This document shows positions 34,698 through 44,324 of a stretch of 64,000 bases of DNA, in pieces. Under the pieces are notes generated by a model. It searched no databases. It was not told the DNA's origin and was given only the letters and a program-made list of their open reading frames with translations. The stretch's first letter is position 1, and each line of letters begins with the position of its first letter. The translations under genes and the position numbers were made by a program. The DNA is from Chitinophaga oryziterrae (GTDB lineage Bacteria > Bacteroidota > Bacteroidia > Chitinophagales > Chitinophagaceae), in NCBI RefSeq assembly GCF_009758125.1, contig NZ_WRXO01000004.1, positions 1-64,000 of the forward strand, given 5' to 3'.

Positions 34698-35443
34698 GCA
34701 AGAAGATCCTGGAATTACAGAATATCAAGCGCGCGTTCATCATGGGAACGGAGACGGTGCATGCTTTAAGAGGGGTGTCTTTTGATGTGATGGCGGGTGA
34801 GTTTGTGACGATCATGGGGAGTAGTGGTTCCGGTAAGACTACCTTACTGAATACGCTGGGATGCCTGGACAAGCCCACTGAAGGGGTGTATATGCTGGAT
34901 GGTGTGAACGTAGGAGGATTATCCCGGGATGAGCTGGCAAGGTTGCGTAACCGTAAGATCGGATTTGTGTTTCAGTCGTATAATTTACTGCCTCGTACAT
35001 CAGCGCTGGAGAATGTGGAGTTACCGCTCTTTTATAATTCTTCTGTCAGTTATGACGAACGTAAGCAGAAAGCGATCAAAGCGCTGGAAGCAGTGAAACT
35101 GGCAGACCGGCTGGACCATACGCCTAATCAGCTTTCCGGCGGGCAGCAGCAGCGTGTGGCGATTGCACGGGCCTTAGTGAATGAGCCGGTGATGATACTG
35201 GCGGATGAGGCCACCGGTAACCTGGATACACGTACCTCTTACGAGATCATGGCATTGATGCAGGAACTGAACCAGGTGCAGGGGAAGACGATCGTATTTG
35301 TGACACATGAACCGGATATAGCGGCTTTCAGTACACGTACTGTGATGCTGCGGGATGGGAAGGTGGTGAGGGATACTCCAAATGAAAATATACGTTCAGC
35401 AAAAGAAGCGTTGGCATCATTGCCACATTCAGATGATTATTGA
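34694..35443 (+). CDS. MacB-type ABC transporter ATP-binding protein
   Basis: A 249-residue ATPase. Walker A is GSSGSGKTT (about 42-50), the Q-loop FQSYNLLPR, the signature [15 protein letters not shown] (about 145), Walker [13 protein letters not shown] (about 167), and the switch His THE (about 201). MacB and LolD families share this type; the adaptor and TolC upstream point to efflux. Translationally coupled to the adaptor by a 4-base overlap. Confidence 0.94.
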   Translation: MSKKILELQNIKRAFIMGTETVHALRGVSFDVMAGEFVTIMGSSGSGKTTLLNTLGCLDKPTEGVYMLDGVNVGGLSRDELARLRNRKIGFVFQSYNLLPRTSALENVELPLFYNSSVSYDERKQKAIKALEAVKLADRLDHTPNQLSGGQQQRVAIARALVNEPVMILADEATGNLDTRTSYEIMALMQELNQVQGKTIVFVTHEPDIAAFSTRTVMLRDGKVVRDTPNENIRSAKEALASLPHSDDY

Positions 35444-35445
35444 TT

Positions 35446-36666
35446 ATGAATATCTTAAATCTCATAAGAATAGCTTTTAAGGCGCTGCAACGTAATAAGT
35501 TGAGGGCTTTCCTGACCATGCTGGGCGTGATCATCGGGGTTGCTTCGGTAATTGCGATGGTGGCGATAGGGCAGGGTTCCAAGCAGAGTATTCAAACGCA
35601 GTTGTCCAGTATGGGGTCCAACATGATCACTGTGCTGCCCTCCAGTAATGTGGCCGGTGGGGCCAGATTAGGCGGATCCAGTGTGCAGACATTGACGATC
35701 GATGATGTAAAGGCTTTGCAGAAGCAGGCAGCGAATATCAGTTTTATATCTCCTGCTGCCATTTCCAGTGGTCAGTCTATCTTTGGTGCATTTAACTGGC
35801 CCACTACGATATATGGGGTGAGTCCTTCGTACCTGGATATCCGCCAATGGGAATTAACAGATGGTATCCCTTTTTCTGAAGAAGATGTAAGGGCTTCTGC
35901 AAAAGTGTGTTTAATCGGGCAGACGGTAGTGACTAACCTGTTCCCGAATGGAGAAAGCCCTATAGGAAAGATCATCCGTTTTAATAATCTTCCTTTCCAG
36001 GTGATAGGTACACTGGCAGCAAAGGGACAAAGCTCTTTCGGGCAGGACCAGGACGATGTGATCCTGGCACCTTATACTACAGTGCAAAAAAGAATACTGG
36101 CTACTATCTATTTCCGTACTATTTATGCGTCTGCTATTAATGAAAGTGCATCAGATGCAGCTACAGATGAAATTACTGCTATACTGCGTAAAACGCACCG
36201 GCTGCGTAACAGTGATGAGAATGATTTCCAGGTGAGGACAATGGCAGAACTGATTAGTGCATTAAGCTCTACCAGTAATCTGCTCACGATACTTTTAACA
36301 GCTATTGCAGGGATTTCCCTGGTCATTGGCGGTATTGGTATCATGAACATCATGTATGTATCTGTAACGGAACGTACCCGTGAAATAGGGCTGCGTATGT
36401 CTATTGGTGCAAGAGGTATTGATATCCTGATGCAGTTCCTGATCGAGGCTATTATGATCAGTATTACGGGCGGATTGATAGGTGTAGCATTAGGTATTAC
36501 CTCTGCTAAACTCATTACTATATTTTTATCCTGGCCTACATTGGTTTCAGAATCTTCTATTATTCTTTCCTTTGCAGTATGTGCTTTTACAGGTGTATTC
36601 TTTGGGTATTATCCTGCACAAAAAGCATCCAGATTAGATCCTATAGAAGCCTTACGGTACGAATAA
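35446..36666 (+). CDS. MacB-type ABC permease (FtsX family)
   Basis: A 406-residue permease. Start chosen at ATG 35446, 2 bases past the ATPase stop; the longer frame uses TTG. The N-terminal segment is NKLRAFLTMLGVIIGVASVIAMVAIGQG, a large periplasmic MacB_PCD domain follows, and three C-terminal membrane helices make the FtsX domain (IMNIMYVSVTERTREIGLRMSIGAR). It ends SRLDPIEALRYE. In Gram-negative bacteria MacB fuses ATPase and permease; here they are separate, as is common in Bacteroidota. Its 3' end overlaps the convergent usher-like gene by 15 bases. Confidence 0.93.
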   Translation: MNILNLIRIAFKALQRNKLRAFLTMLGVIIGVASVIAMVAIGQGSKQSIQTQLSSMGSNMITVLPSSNVAGGARLGGSSVQTLTIDDVKALQKQAANISFISPAAISSGQSIFGAFNWPTTIYGVSPSYLDIRQWELTDGIPFSEEDVRASAKVCLIGQTVVTNLFPNGESPIGKIIRFNNLPFQVIGTLAAKGQSSFGQDQDDVILAPYTTVQKRILATIYFRTIYASAINESASDAATDEITAILRKTHRLRNSDENDFQVRTMAELISALSSTSNLLTILLTAIAGISLVIGGIGIMNIMYVSVTERTREIGLRMSIGARGIDILMQFLIEAIMISITGGLIGVALGITSAKLITIFLSWPTLVSESSIILSFAVCAFTGVFFGYYPAQKASRLDPIEALRYE

Positions 36667-39234
36667 CTGAAAATCAAGTCCATCCACCATGTCGCCATCA
36701 TTGCTGCATATTATATGAAATGGGATAACGGTAGTGGAGGCGGAAAGCCGTAATCTGAGCAATTGACTGCTATCAAGGCGTACCGTATAGGAGCCAGGCG
36801 TAAGACCCATAAAGTTGAAATAGCCGTCGGGTTCGGTAAGGATATGCGCAACAAGAATGGAATCACTGTTATAGATCCCTACAATTATCCGTCCCTGTCC
36901 TTCCCGGTTAAGGTACACTTTCCCGGAAACTTCACCCAATACAGCAACAGGGACCTCTATTAGTTTTAACCGGTTGGGGTCAATGGCTACATTGAGGCTC
37001 TTCTTTTTTATTTGCCAGGCTATATTGTCAAAGCTATTTGGATCCAGCTCAATATGATAATTTGTATAAGGTTCAATATCTGTTATACGTACCAGTGTAT
37101 CACGATCACTATATTGAATACGGCCGTTGCTGATATTGGCTTTAAGTCCGGCCACCCTCGGTTCACCGGCTTCCCGTTGCCCGTTACAGTTAAGGTCCAG
37201 ATAGGGTAATAGTATAATGCCTCCTGTACCGGTACTGATACGGTTATTTGCATCCAGGAACTTCGTTTTGTTGTCATATATCAGGCTTCCCCTGAGAGAT
37301 TCCACCAGCGTTGTCATATTGTTGTTATGCCAGCTGGAGAGCCCTGTCTGCGTAAAAGGCAGATCATAGCGGAATCCGATCCCTATATTGGTGATCCGGC
37401 TTTTGAAGTTCTGCTCATAAGATATATTCACATAGCCATGATGGAACACCTGTTTACTCAATTCACACCTCATTGAGATGGGCTTGTGATTATTATACTC
37501 ATATTGCAGTTGCGAGGTGGACATCATTTTTGCAGGAAGCCTGAAAGACAGTGAAAGGTTACTATATGCGTATAGAGGCGCCTGCTCTGTGAATATGGCG
37601 TAAGTGGTAAGGCCGGTACCAATGCCCAGTATGCTGCCTGAGAGTAACCATTCGGCAGTAGTGTATTTGGTATCCGGCAGCAGGACCTGGTTCAGCATTA
37701 ACCTGGAAAATGCGGAAAAATGCCGGCTGTTGAAAGGCCGGGAAATGGAGAGCTTCCGTTCTTCAAGATAATTGTAACTGATAGCCGTCTGCCCCCTTTT
37801 ATACCGGGTATAATTCAGTTCAACCTCAAGGTTTGAAGGCGCACGGTAACTGAGAATGCCCCTGGCTTTTACATTGCAGGTATAATCTCCGGAGAGCAGG
37901 ATGCTGGGCATTATTCTCACAGAAGTATTTAGAAAAGGCATGTTTTTGCCGCTGGTAACAGTTGAAAGATATTCCATTCCACCTCCCACTGTTATTTTCG
38001 GGGAGGCTCCGTAATTTAACTGTATACGGGAAAACCCGCTGTTGTGTCCATCTTCCACTATGCCGGCACTTGCGGTATATTCAAATTCATGTCTGGGAAG
38101 GAAATTGAAAGGAATGTTGATGCTTTCTTCGCGGGACCGCTCTTCTCCCCATGGGCCATAAAAGCGGAGTTTAACAAGTGTATTGCCATATACCATTGGC
38201 ACCTGGAAAGTAAAAAAGCCGGACGCATCTGCTTTGGTATAATCCACCAGAGAATTGTTTACATACAATTCCACTATCCAGCCCGGTTCTGTATAATTGC
38301 TGAGTGTGTAAGTACCAAAAGACCGCCGGCTGGTGGTAGGGGCATTGGTGAACTGTAGTCCTACAACAGGAGCATATACGGAGGCGGTTGACTGTACAAA
38401 GATCTTTCCTGCTATTATCTGCCGTAATGCCTGGTGATCGTTGTTGGCATAACGCCATCGGTAATATTGCTGTTTTTCATCAAAGGATTTATTGACAACA
38501 GCATGATGGGATGTCTCCTGATGTGCCTGTGAAAAATTGTTGTAATTGAGAGATATATTGGTTTCTCCACCGGCAATAATGCCGCCCAGCGTAAGGTTCA
38601 GTCTTGTGTCGCTTGTTCCCGGCAGTCTTTGAGTAGCAATGACGGACCAATCGGCCATGCCTATATGAACGAGAGGATAATTGCGGGCTATGGTGGTATC
38701 GGCTTTTATCTCTCCTTTAAGGTAATTGATATTAAGGCGCATTGTTTCCTGCCGCATTTCACGTATAGCTGGCAATTCAATATTTGTACTCAGGGTTACC
38801 GAAAGATCACGGAAATTGAATACGCATAATAATCCGAATATTTTTTCGAAATAATCTGATTGCAGGAATAATCCGGTAGGGGTATGAAAGAGGCCGCCCG
38901 ATGGCAGTGTAAACGATTTTCCCTGGTATTGAATCCTATTGTTTACTTTATCTATAAGAAAAACAGCCTGCGGAGTAATAAAAAAGCCCGTTAATGAATC
39001 CTGCCGGGGTGAAAAGGAATTGCGGACCTTTAAAAAATTGAACAGATCTGAAATGGACAGGTAGATGGAATCTTTACAGATGATCGAAGGTATTTCTGTA
39101 CTTCCGATATTCTGCACCATTAAGGGTACCAATATTTCGTCATATTGCGGTTCTTCCCTTGCATAAGCCTGAGTGGAGCAGAAAAATAGGAATAACAGCA
39201 GAAGAGGAACGGGATACCTGGGGATGGACGGCAT
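36652..39234 (-). CDS. Usher-like outer-membrane assembly protein
   Basis: Start at ATG 39234 (MPSIPRYPVPLLLLFLFF, signal peptide ending near AYA), giving 860 residues. A periplasmic N-terminal domain (about 35-160) resembles chaperone-usher N-domains. A large beta-barrel with a plug-like segment at about 318-365 follows (GWIVELYVNNSLVDYTKADA ... FRFYGPWGE-like). Beyond the barrel a DLNCNGQREAGEPRVAGL segment near 690 and a C-terminal carboxypeptidase-like domain (SGKVYLNREGQGRIIVGIYN) occur. It sits one base after the small subunit stop in a locus with a PapD-like chaperone and DUF4402-type subunits. The usher role is inferred from fold pattern and context. Confidence 0.65.
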   Translation of the reverse strand: MPSIPRYPVPLLLLFLFFCSTQAYAREEPQYDEILVPLMVQNIGSTEIPSIICKDSIYLSISDLFNFLKVRNSFSPRQDSLTGFFITPQAVFLIDKVNNRIQYQGKSFTLPSGGLFHTPTGLFLQSDYFEKIFGLLCVFNFRDLSVTLSTNIELPAIREMRQETMRLNINYLKGEIKADTTIARNYPLVHIGMADWSVIATQRLPGTSDTRLNLTLGGIIAGGETNISLNYNNFSQAHQETSHHAVVNKSFDEKQQYYRWRYANNDHQALRQIIAGKIFVQSTASVYAPVVGLQFTNAPTTSRRSFGTYTLSNYTEPGWIVELYVNNSLVDYTKADASGFFTFQVPMVYGNTLVKLRFYGPWGEERSREESINIPFNFLPRHEFEYTASAGIVEDGHNSGFSRIQLNYGASPKITVGGGMEYLSTVTSGKNMPFLNTSVRIMPSILLSGDYTCNVKARGILSYRAPSNLEVELNYTRYKRGQTAISYNYLEERKLSISRPFNSRHFSAFSRLMLNQVLLPDTKYTTAEWLLSGSILGIGTGLTTYAIFTEQAPLYAYSNLSLSFRLPAKMMSTSQLQYEYNNHKPISMRCELSKQVFHHGYVNISYEQNFKSRITNIGIGFRYDLPFTQTGLSSWHNNNMTTLVESLRGSLIYDNKTKFLDANNRISTGTGGIILLPYLDLNCNGQREAGEPRVAGLKANISNGRIQYSDRDTLVRITDIEPYTNYHIELDPNSFDNIAWQIKKKSLNVAIDPNRLKLIEVPVAVLGEVSGKVYLNREGQGRIIVGIYNSDSILVAHILTEPDGYFNFMGLTPGSYTVRLDSSQLLRLRLSASTTVIPFHIICSNDGDMVDGLDFQLFVP

Positions 39235-39235
39235 T

Positions 39236-39742
39236 TTATTCCTGGATAAAAGTGATTGAAAAAGTTCCATTATAAGCGCCTGCCGGGTTGGCCAGTGGGC
39301 TGCCTATGGTCAGTATACCTCCAATTCTGATCTGCGTTCGTGCAGGTGGTGTTGCTGTTGTTATAAAAGGAGTGCCTGTGCTGGCTGTGCCGATATGTAG
39401 TGTCATAGTGCCGCCATTACTACCCGCCAGCAGTGCGTCGGCTCCGTTTAATATAGACACCAGCGTGCCGGGATTCGCTTCTACTTCAATAATCGCCGGG
39501 GAAAAGGCGAAGCCCAGGTTGGCCTGTATCACATCTCCGGTAGCAACGCGGGACCCATTTGGATAAATTGTTATGGTACCTCCTGAAATACCCTGGAAGA
39601 ATGCACCGAACATCAATCCCTGGGATGGGTTCACATAAATGGAAATCGTATTAGGGGGAGGCTGTTGCGCGCATACAGGTAATTGCGTTGAAAGCAATAT
39701 TATAATTACATACATCAGTTTATGTGAACAATAATCATTCAT
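39236..39742 (-). CDS. Small pilin-like subunit (possible tip or adaptor subunit)
   Basis: A 168-residue exported protein with a signal peptide (VIIILLSTQLPVCAQQ). A beta-rich Ig-like domain of DUF4402 character follows: NPSQGLMFGAFFQGISGGTI, and a C-terminal strand SPLANPAGAYNGTFSITFIQE that resembles the final strand of pilin subunits. It lies between the adhesin (8-base overlap) and the usher-like gene (1-base gap). Fewer copies and tight coupling to the usher suggest a minor subunit. Weakest family call of the cluster. Confidence 0.6.
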   Translation of the reverse strand: MNDYCSHKLMYVIIILLSTQLPVCAQQPPPNTISIYVNPSQGLMFGAFFQGISGGTITIYPNGSRVATGDVIQANLGFAFSPAIIEVEANPGTLVSILNGADALLAGSNGGTMTLHIGTASTGTPFITTATPPARTQIRIGGILTIGSPLANPAGAYNGTFSITFIQE

Positions 39743-42700
39743 ATCCTATGAATATTTTTTTTGAACGGAGGCCCTTCTGCGAATGACAACTTACTATGTA
39801 GACGCCACTGCTGAATACCGGTTGCAGGTGATGATAACCATTGCCACTTATTTCCTGTCGTAATATTACCTGACCGGAGATATTGCTGATGGTGATATAA
39901 CCTTTTTCGCCCGGAGCCAGGTCCTGGTACACAGATACTTTTCCCCCTGCGCTATATATATTGACCGTTTCGTTCTTTGTCTGCTGATTCACCAGTTCTT
40001 TCTCACTGAATACCAGCGAAAAGCGCTGCTCATATTTACCCGCTTCCAGTTGTACGCGGTAATGCGGATTACGTTGCAGGTCCTGGAGAATACCTGTTGT
40101 AACATCCCTAAGGTAAATGTGGAGGCCATAGGGCATTTGCTCCATGTCCTGTACAGTAAAGGTTATGCACCCCGTTTTTTTTGATGCCAGTCCTAATTGC
40201 ACACTGGCGCTGTCATGCAGATAAGGGAGTGACCTGATAGAAAGCTTTGCCGCATCTTTAGACAACAGATAGAGATTGGGTATCTGCGGATCTGTATTCA
40301 TCATTTTGAGGGCATCCGTGGCCTGGTTGAAAGCGGGAGTGGCGGTATCATCAAAATAAATAACTACAGCATCTTCAGGTGAACCTTCATCAGCAAAAGA
40401 GGTATTTAACCGAAGCAATGGAGGCATTGCCCTCCTGTGAAAAGCGGTTGTAAAATTGTTGGTCCTTGCATTGTTATTGATTGAAAGAGTAGCAGCTACG
40501 GGGTATGTGCCATCGGATACATGTATAAAAAATCCCTGCATGGCAGGTATAATGTTATTAGCGATACCATCGCTGGAAATGCCATTGATATAAGAGCTGT
40601 AGCTGCCTGTAAACTGACTGGTAGTGCCGGCGTTGAAGTAATACACAGCATTGTCAATGTTTGTACGCGTCCAACCACCGGCAGCGTCCCAGTCAACAGG
40701 AGAAGGATATGGATTTCCTGCAAGATTAAAACCCAGTGTATAGGGTTGATTATGATTATATAAGGCAGGGGATGTCACCGTATGATTATTAACCACACCG
40801 GTCATATCCACAGTTACAGGAGCGGTAGCAGTGCCAAAATTTGCAGCATATCCCAGCATGGGAGTAAGTGATCCTGTAGTGGAGGTGTAAGTTGTCCACC
40901 CCGAATAGTTACGATCTTCCGTATAAGTATAGAAAGTAGGAAAGGCCGCCGCGAGATCCAGCTCATTGGAGAATTCGTTGACGGTAGCAGCCTGGAAAGG
41001 AGAACTGAAATATTTATAGCCAAAGCCGGAAGCGAGATAACGTTGCATGGTCACGTTCCCTATCACTTCACCAGCTCCGCTGCCATCAATCAGCGCTGTT
41101 TGTGCCGCTGTAGAAAGCAGGGTAAGATAACCGCCGGTAGTTAATTGCCCGGTTGTAGCCTTTAATATTCCGGAAAGTTGCAGTGTACCGTTTAATGTGA
41201 CGTTAGCTGTATTGTTGATGGTAAGGTTTTTAATCGTGTTTCCTGTAAATGCACCGGCAGGTATAACCTGGGCCGTGCTGCCGTTTAATTCAACAGTGCC
41301 GTTGCTTGTTGTAAAAGTGCCACTGTTGCTGATACTGCCTGCTATTTGTAATGTGCTGCCGGAGACAGTCAGCGATGCACCTGACTGTATAGTGATATTC
41401 TTTGTGGTGGCGGTACCTGTACTGATAAGCGGATAGCGAATGAGGCCGGAGGGGATGGTAACGTTGGACGTATTCAGCGGAACAAAATTGGATGACCAGT
41501 TACCGGTAAGGTACCAGTCGGTGCTTACAGCCCCTGTCCATGTAACACCGGTAGGATAGCCTATCGCAAGATCTCCGAGGGCACTTAATCCTGTTGCGTG
41601 TATGGATGTAGATAAAGGTGATGCAACAGTAGGTAGTGACCAGGTAGCACCGTTGTAATTACCCGCTTTGAAATTTGCAGTAACTGCCTCTGCATCCACA
41701 TCCGCGGCTACCCAGTTAACGGTAGCTGAAGCTGTAGTAAAAACAGTGGCACTATTGGTAAAGGACCAGTAACGGTTCACACTTCTGGTTGGATCGATGC
41801 CGGATGTACCCAGGCCGGGATGATCAGGTGTTCCCACTACGGCATTAATATTGCCAGCTGTAGTAACACTTGCAAAAAGCAGGGTAGCCGGAGTATAACT
41901 GGCATTATCACCTATTTCAAATACCCTGCTCACATTTGATCCGGTGGCGATGTCCTTTTGTAATTTCCCGTATACCCATCCGGTAGATTGCAGAGCGCCG
42001 GATACGCTGCCGGTAGCCGGAAGAATTACGCTGTTGCTGCCGCCTGTTTGTATTTTCCCAATGATAAAATTCAATATACCATTTACAGTAATATTGGAGG
42101 ATAGTGTGACCGGGTAAGTTGTTTTTTTAACAGTAAGATTATTAAATGCGCCGGTTGAAAAAATATCCTGTGTGGAGGAGCCATTGAAGACGATCGTACT
42201 GCCAGTGTTGGTAAATGTACCACTTGTCATATTCCAGTTGCCTTCCAGTGTATCCGAAAAACTGCCGGGTACAAATGTGCCGTTGGTCAGGGAAAAATTA
42301 CCCAATATGTGCAATACTGCAGAAGCAGTTTTTGTACCTGCTGTTGAAATGGTCAGGTTACCATAAGAGGTAGCAGCAGATATAGCCTGTGTAGTGCCAT
42401 TGTATTCAACGGTACTGGTTGATCCAAGCGTTCGTGTATTATAGTTTGACGGAAGGGTATTAGTCCCGCCAATTTTTAACACAGCTCCGTTCGCAACAGT
42501 CAGCGTACCTCCTGTAACGGTAGTGCCTCTGTTGGCCGTAAATGAGGACAGGTCCAGCGTAGCAGCACTCACGTTAATATTTCCTGTAGCAGCACTGGTA
42601 GCATTTAACGCATTCAGATTTCCTGCCGGTATTTTTATCCCTGTGCCGCTTATTTTAAGTGTTGAATAAGTAAGATTTTGTTTAATGGTCTGATTTACCA

Positions 42701-43409
42701 GGGTAGCGCTATAATCCACGGTACATCCCGCCTGGAGTGTAATCGTTCCGGTTAACCCGTAATTAGCTGCAAAGGTCGCGGCATTTACATTTAGTATACT
42801 GCTTGCACCGAGAGTGAGGGTAGCAGCACCGGATACCAGGTATGGCGTTGCATTTTCGGCAGGAATGAATGTGCCGTTCATAACAAATGCGGTGGTTACT
42901 GATATATTTGTATTCAGGGTTACGGTGCTTCCTGCATTGACGGTCAGTCTTCTGAAAGGAGTGGTAGCAGTTCCGTCAATGGTTTCACTGGTAGTACCCG
43001 CAAATATTACAGTAGCGCCATTATTGGTGGTAGTGAAGGAGCCTGCATTGTTCCAGTTGCCGTTTAAAGTGAGGGTCGTGTTGCCCTGGGAAAGGCTACC
43101 GTCACTGTTGATGGTCAGATTATTTGCAACTGTAAGAGCGCTGCTTTGCGTAAGTACCGGCGATCTTGTACCGGCGCCGATAGTAAGCGATTTACAGGTA
43201 GCGACAGCATTAACGGTAGGCTGGAAGAGCCCGGTGAAATTTGCGTCACCGATAATAACGTCAGAGGTAGCAGTGGGTACTCCTGCGGTCCAGTTAAGCG
43301 TATTATTCCATGCTGTGCTGATAATGCCTTTCCAGCTTGTTTGTCCCATGGAAGTTACCGGAGATAACAGGACCATGAGAAGCAGCAATCTGTTTTTCTG
43401 AATGTTCAT
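39735..43409 (-). CDS. Large repeat adhesin with T9SS type A sorting domain
   Basis: A 1224-residue exported protein. Signal peptide about 1-23 (LLSPVTSMGQ). Residues about 25-830 are a Ser/Thr/Asn-rich repeat region with LTVANNLTINSDGSL and NLTVNAGSTVTLN-type segments, a beta-solenoid pattern. A further domain follows (about 840-1100, GFGYKYFSSPFQAATVNEFS, YTLGFNLAGNPYPSPVDWD). The last about 90 residues are a type IX secretion sorting domain (NIYSAGGKVSVYQDLAPG ... GVYIVSCHSQKGLRSKKIFI). It therefore leaves the cell by T9SS even though it is encoded with usher-like genes, 12 bases downstream of the chaperone. Confidence 0.85.
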   Translation of the reverse strand: MNIQKNRLLLLMVLLSPVTSMGQTSWKGIISTAWNNTLNWTAGVPTATSDVIIGDANFTGLFQPTVNAVATCKSLTIGAGTRSPVLTQSSALTVANNLTINSDGSLSQGNTTLTLNGNWNNAGSFTTTNNGATVIFAGTTSETIDGTATTPFRRLTVNAGSTVTLNTNISVTTAFVMNGTFIPAENATPYLVSGAATLTLGASSILNVNAATFAANYGLTGTITLQAGCTVDYSATLVNQTIKQNLTYSTLKISGTGIKIPAGNLNALNATSAATGNINVSAATLDLSSFTANRGTTVTGGTLTVANGAVLKIGGTNTLPSNYNTRTLGSTSTVEYNGTTQAISAATSYGNLTISTAGTKTASAVLHILGNFSLTNGTFVPGSFSDTLEGNWNMTSGTFTNTGSTIVFNGSSTQDIFSTGAFNNLTVKKTTYPVTLSSNITVNGILNFIIGKIQTGGSNSVILPATGSVSGALQSTGWVYGKLQKDIATGSNVSRVFEIGDNASYTPATLLFASVTTAGNINAVVGTPDHPGLGTSGIDPTRSVNRYWSFTNSATVFTTASATVNWVAADVDAEAVTANFKAGNYNGATWSLPTVASPLSTSIHATGLSALGDLAIGYPTGVTWTGAVSTDWYLTGNWSSNFVPLNTSNVTIPSGLIRYPLISTGTATTKNITIQSGASLTVSGSTLQIAGSISNSGTFTTSNGTVELNGSTAQVIPAGAFTGNTIKNLTINNTANVTLNGTLQLSGILKATTGQLTTGGYLTLLSTAAQTALIDGSGAGEVIGNVTMQRYLASGFGYKYFSSPFQAATVNEFSNELDLAAAFPTFYTYTEDRNYSGWTTYTSTTGSLTPMLGYAANFGTATAPVTVDMTGVVNNHTVTSPALYNHNQPYTLGFNLAGNPYPSPVDWDAAGGWTRTNIDNAVYYFNAGTTSQFTGSYSSYINGISSDGIANNIIPAMQGFFIHVSDGTYPVAATLSINNNARTNNFTTAFHRRAMPPLLRLNTSFADEGSPEDAVVIYFDDTATPAFNQATDALKMMNTDPQIPNLYLLSKDAAKLSIRSLPYLHDSASVQLGLASKKTGCITFTVQDMEQMPYGLHIYLRDVTTGILQDLQRNPHYRVQLEAGKYEQRFSLVFSEKELVNQQTKNETVNIYSAGGKVSVYQDLAPGEKGYITISNISGQVILRQEISGNGYHHLQPVFSSGVYIVSCHSQKGLRSKKIFIGYE

Positions 43410-43421
43410 TATGGTTGCATG

Positions 43422-44270
43422 TTAATGTAATGCAATCTCAGCTTCGGCCAGTGTATCCGTTTTGGTCTTCGCATTTGCCTGTGCTGAATATAATACCCGT
43501 ACTTTGCCGGTATGATAATTAATGCCTGGCGCCGTATTCAGATCTATGCGGAACTGACGCTTACGTGTAGGGGTGTAAACAGCTACACCTCTTACAAATC
43601 CCACTGAAGTGATCTTCCCCTGCGGTGAAATATATTGTGCTGTAATATCACCGTATACAGACATGTTTCCTTCACGATTAAAAACTACATTGATCCCTGG
43701 TGTAGTATCGCTGGCTATTGAAAAGGATAGACCGGAAATACTTACTTTGGCCGTGCTTTCACCTACGCGGATAATTACCGGTACGGTAAGGCCAAAAACA
43801 GGTACCAGCTTTACAGATATTGTTCCGGAATCTTTAAGAGGATCTTCCTTTCCTAATGGTTTCTCGTCTGGTTCTGCCCTGAAATATACATGTGAACGAT
43901 ATTCACCTGGTTCCAGCTGGTTGTAATTAATAAGCTGAATTCTGACCAGTTGCGCTTCATTAGGTGCAAGTACCACGCTACGTGGAAAAAAGCGTAAATA
44001 CTTACTGGCAAAGACTTGTCCCGGATCAGGTTCCGTGATCCTTTCAAATGTACCGTTCTCATTCATCCTGATCTCTATGATGGAAACAACATATTTTGCG
44101 GTATCCCTGCCGATATTGGCCAGGTTTAGTTCCTGCGTTTTTTTGGGCCCATCAAATACAATTCTTTTAGGAGTAACCAGGAGATTACCTTGTGCTACCG
44201 TGGTTACGGAATAAAAAAACATGCACAGAAATAACCCTGCAGGTATTTTCTGCAATAATGCCAATTTCAT
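43422..44270 (-). CDS. PapD-like periplasmic pilus chaperone
   Basis: A 282-residue exported protein with a signal peptide ending near residue 26 (TTVAQG). Two Ig-like domains follow. Domain 1 carries LLVTPKRIVFDGPKKTQELNL, with an Arg in the PapD Arg8-like position, and FFPRSVVLAPNEAQLVRIQL, matching the chaperone G1-type strand. Then YRSHVYFRAEPDEKP. Domain 2 is about 165-282. The length is longer than classic PapD (about 220). It lies between DUF4402-type subunits and adhesin/usher genes in one strand run, so subunit folding and delivery is inferred. Confidence 0.75.
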   Translation of the reverse strand: MKLALLQKIPAGLFLCMFFYSVTTVAQGNLLVTPKRIVFDGPKKTQELNLANIGRDTAKYVVSIIEIRMNENGTFERITEPDPGQVFASKYLRFFPRSVVLAPNEAQLVRIQLINYNQLEPGEYRSHVYFRAEPDEKPLGKEDPLKDSGTISVKLVPVFGLTVPVIIRVGESTAKVSISGLSFSIASDTTPGINVVFNREGNMSVYGDITAQYISPQGKITSVGFVRGVAVYTPTRKRQFRIDLNTAPGINYHTGKVRVLYSAQANAKTKTDTLAEAEIALH

Positions 44271-44283
44271 AGTGGAGGTTATT

Positions 44284-44319
44284 GATCGTCATCCGGAAAC
44301 AATGTCCCTGATGACGATC
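44284..44319 (-). terminator. Intercistronic hairpin between subunit and chaperone genes
   Basis: GATCGTCATC (44284-44293) pairs perfectly with GATGACGATC (44310-44319), 16-base loop, between the subunit stop (44325) and chaperone start (44270). On the coding (minus) strand no T-run follows, so partial termination or mRNA stabilisation is more likely than full stop. That would make subunit mRNA more abundant than chaperone/usher mRNA. Confidence 0.55.
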
Positions 44320-44324
44320 TTTTA

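Noticed and set aside
42814..43401. 195-codon plus-strand frame over the adhesin gene
   Set aside because: Shadow of the repetitive adhesin; composition (Val/Pro-rich) is what antisense reading of its Thr/Asn repeats gives.
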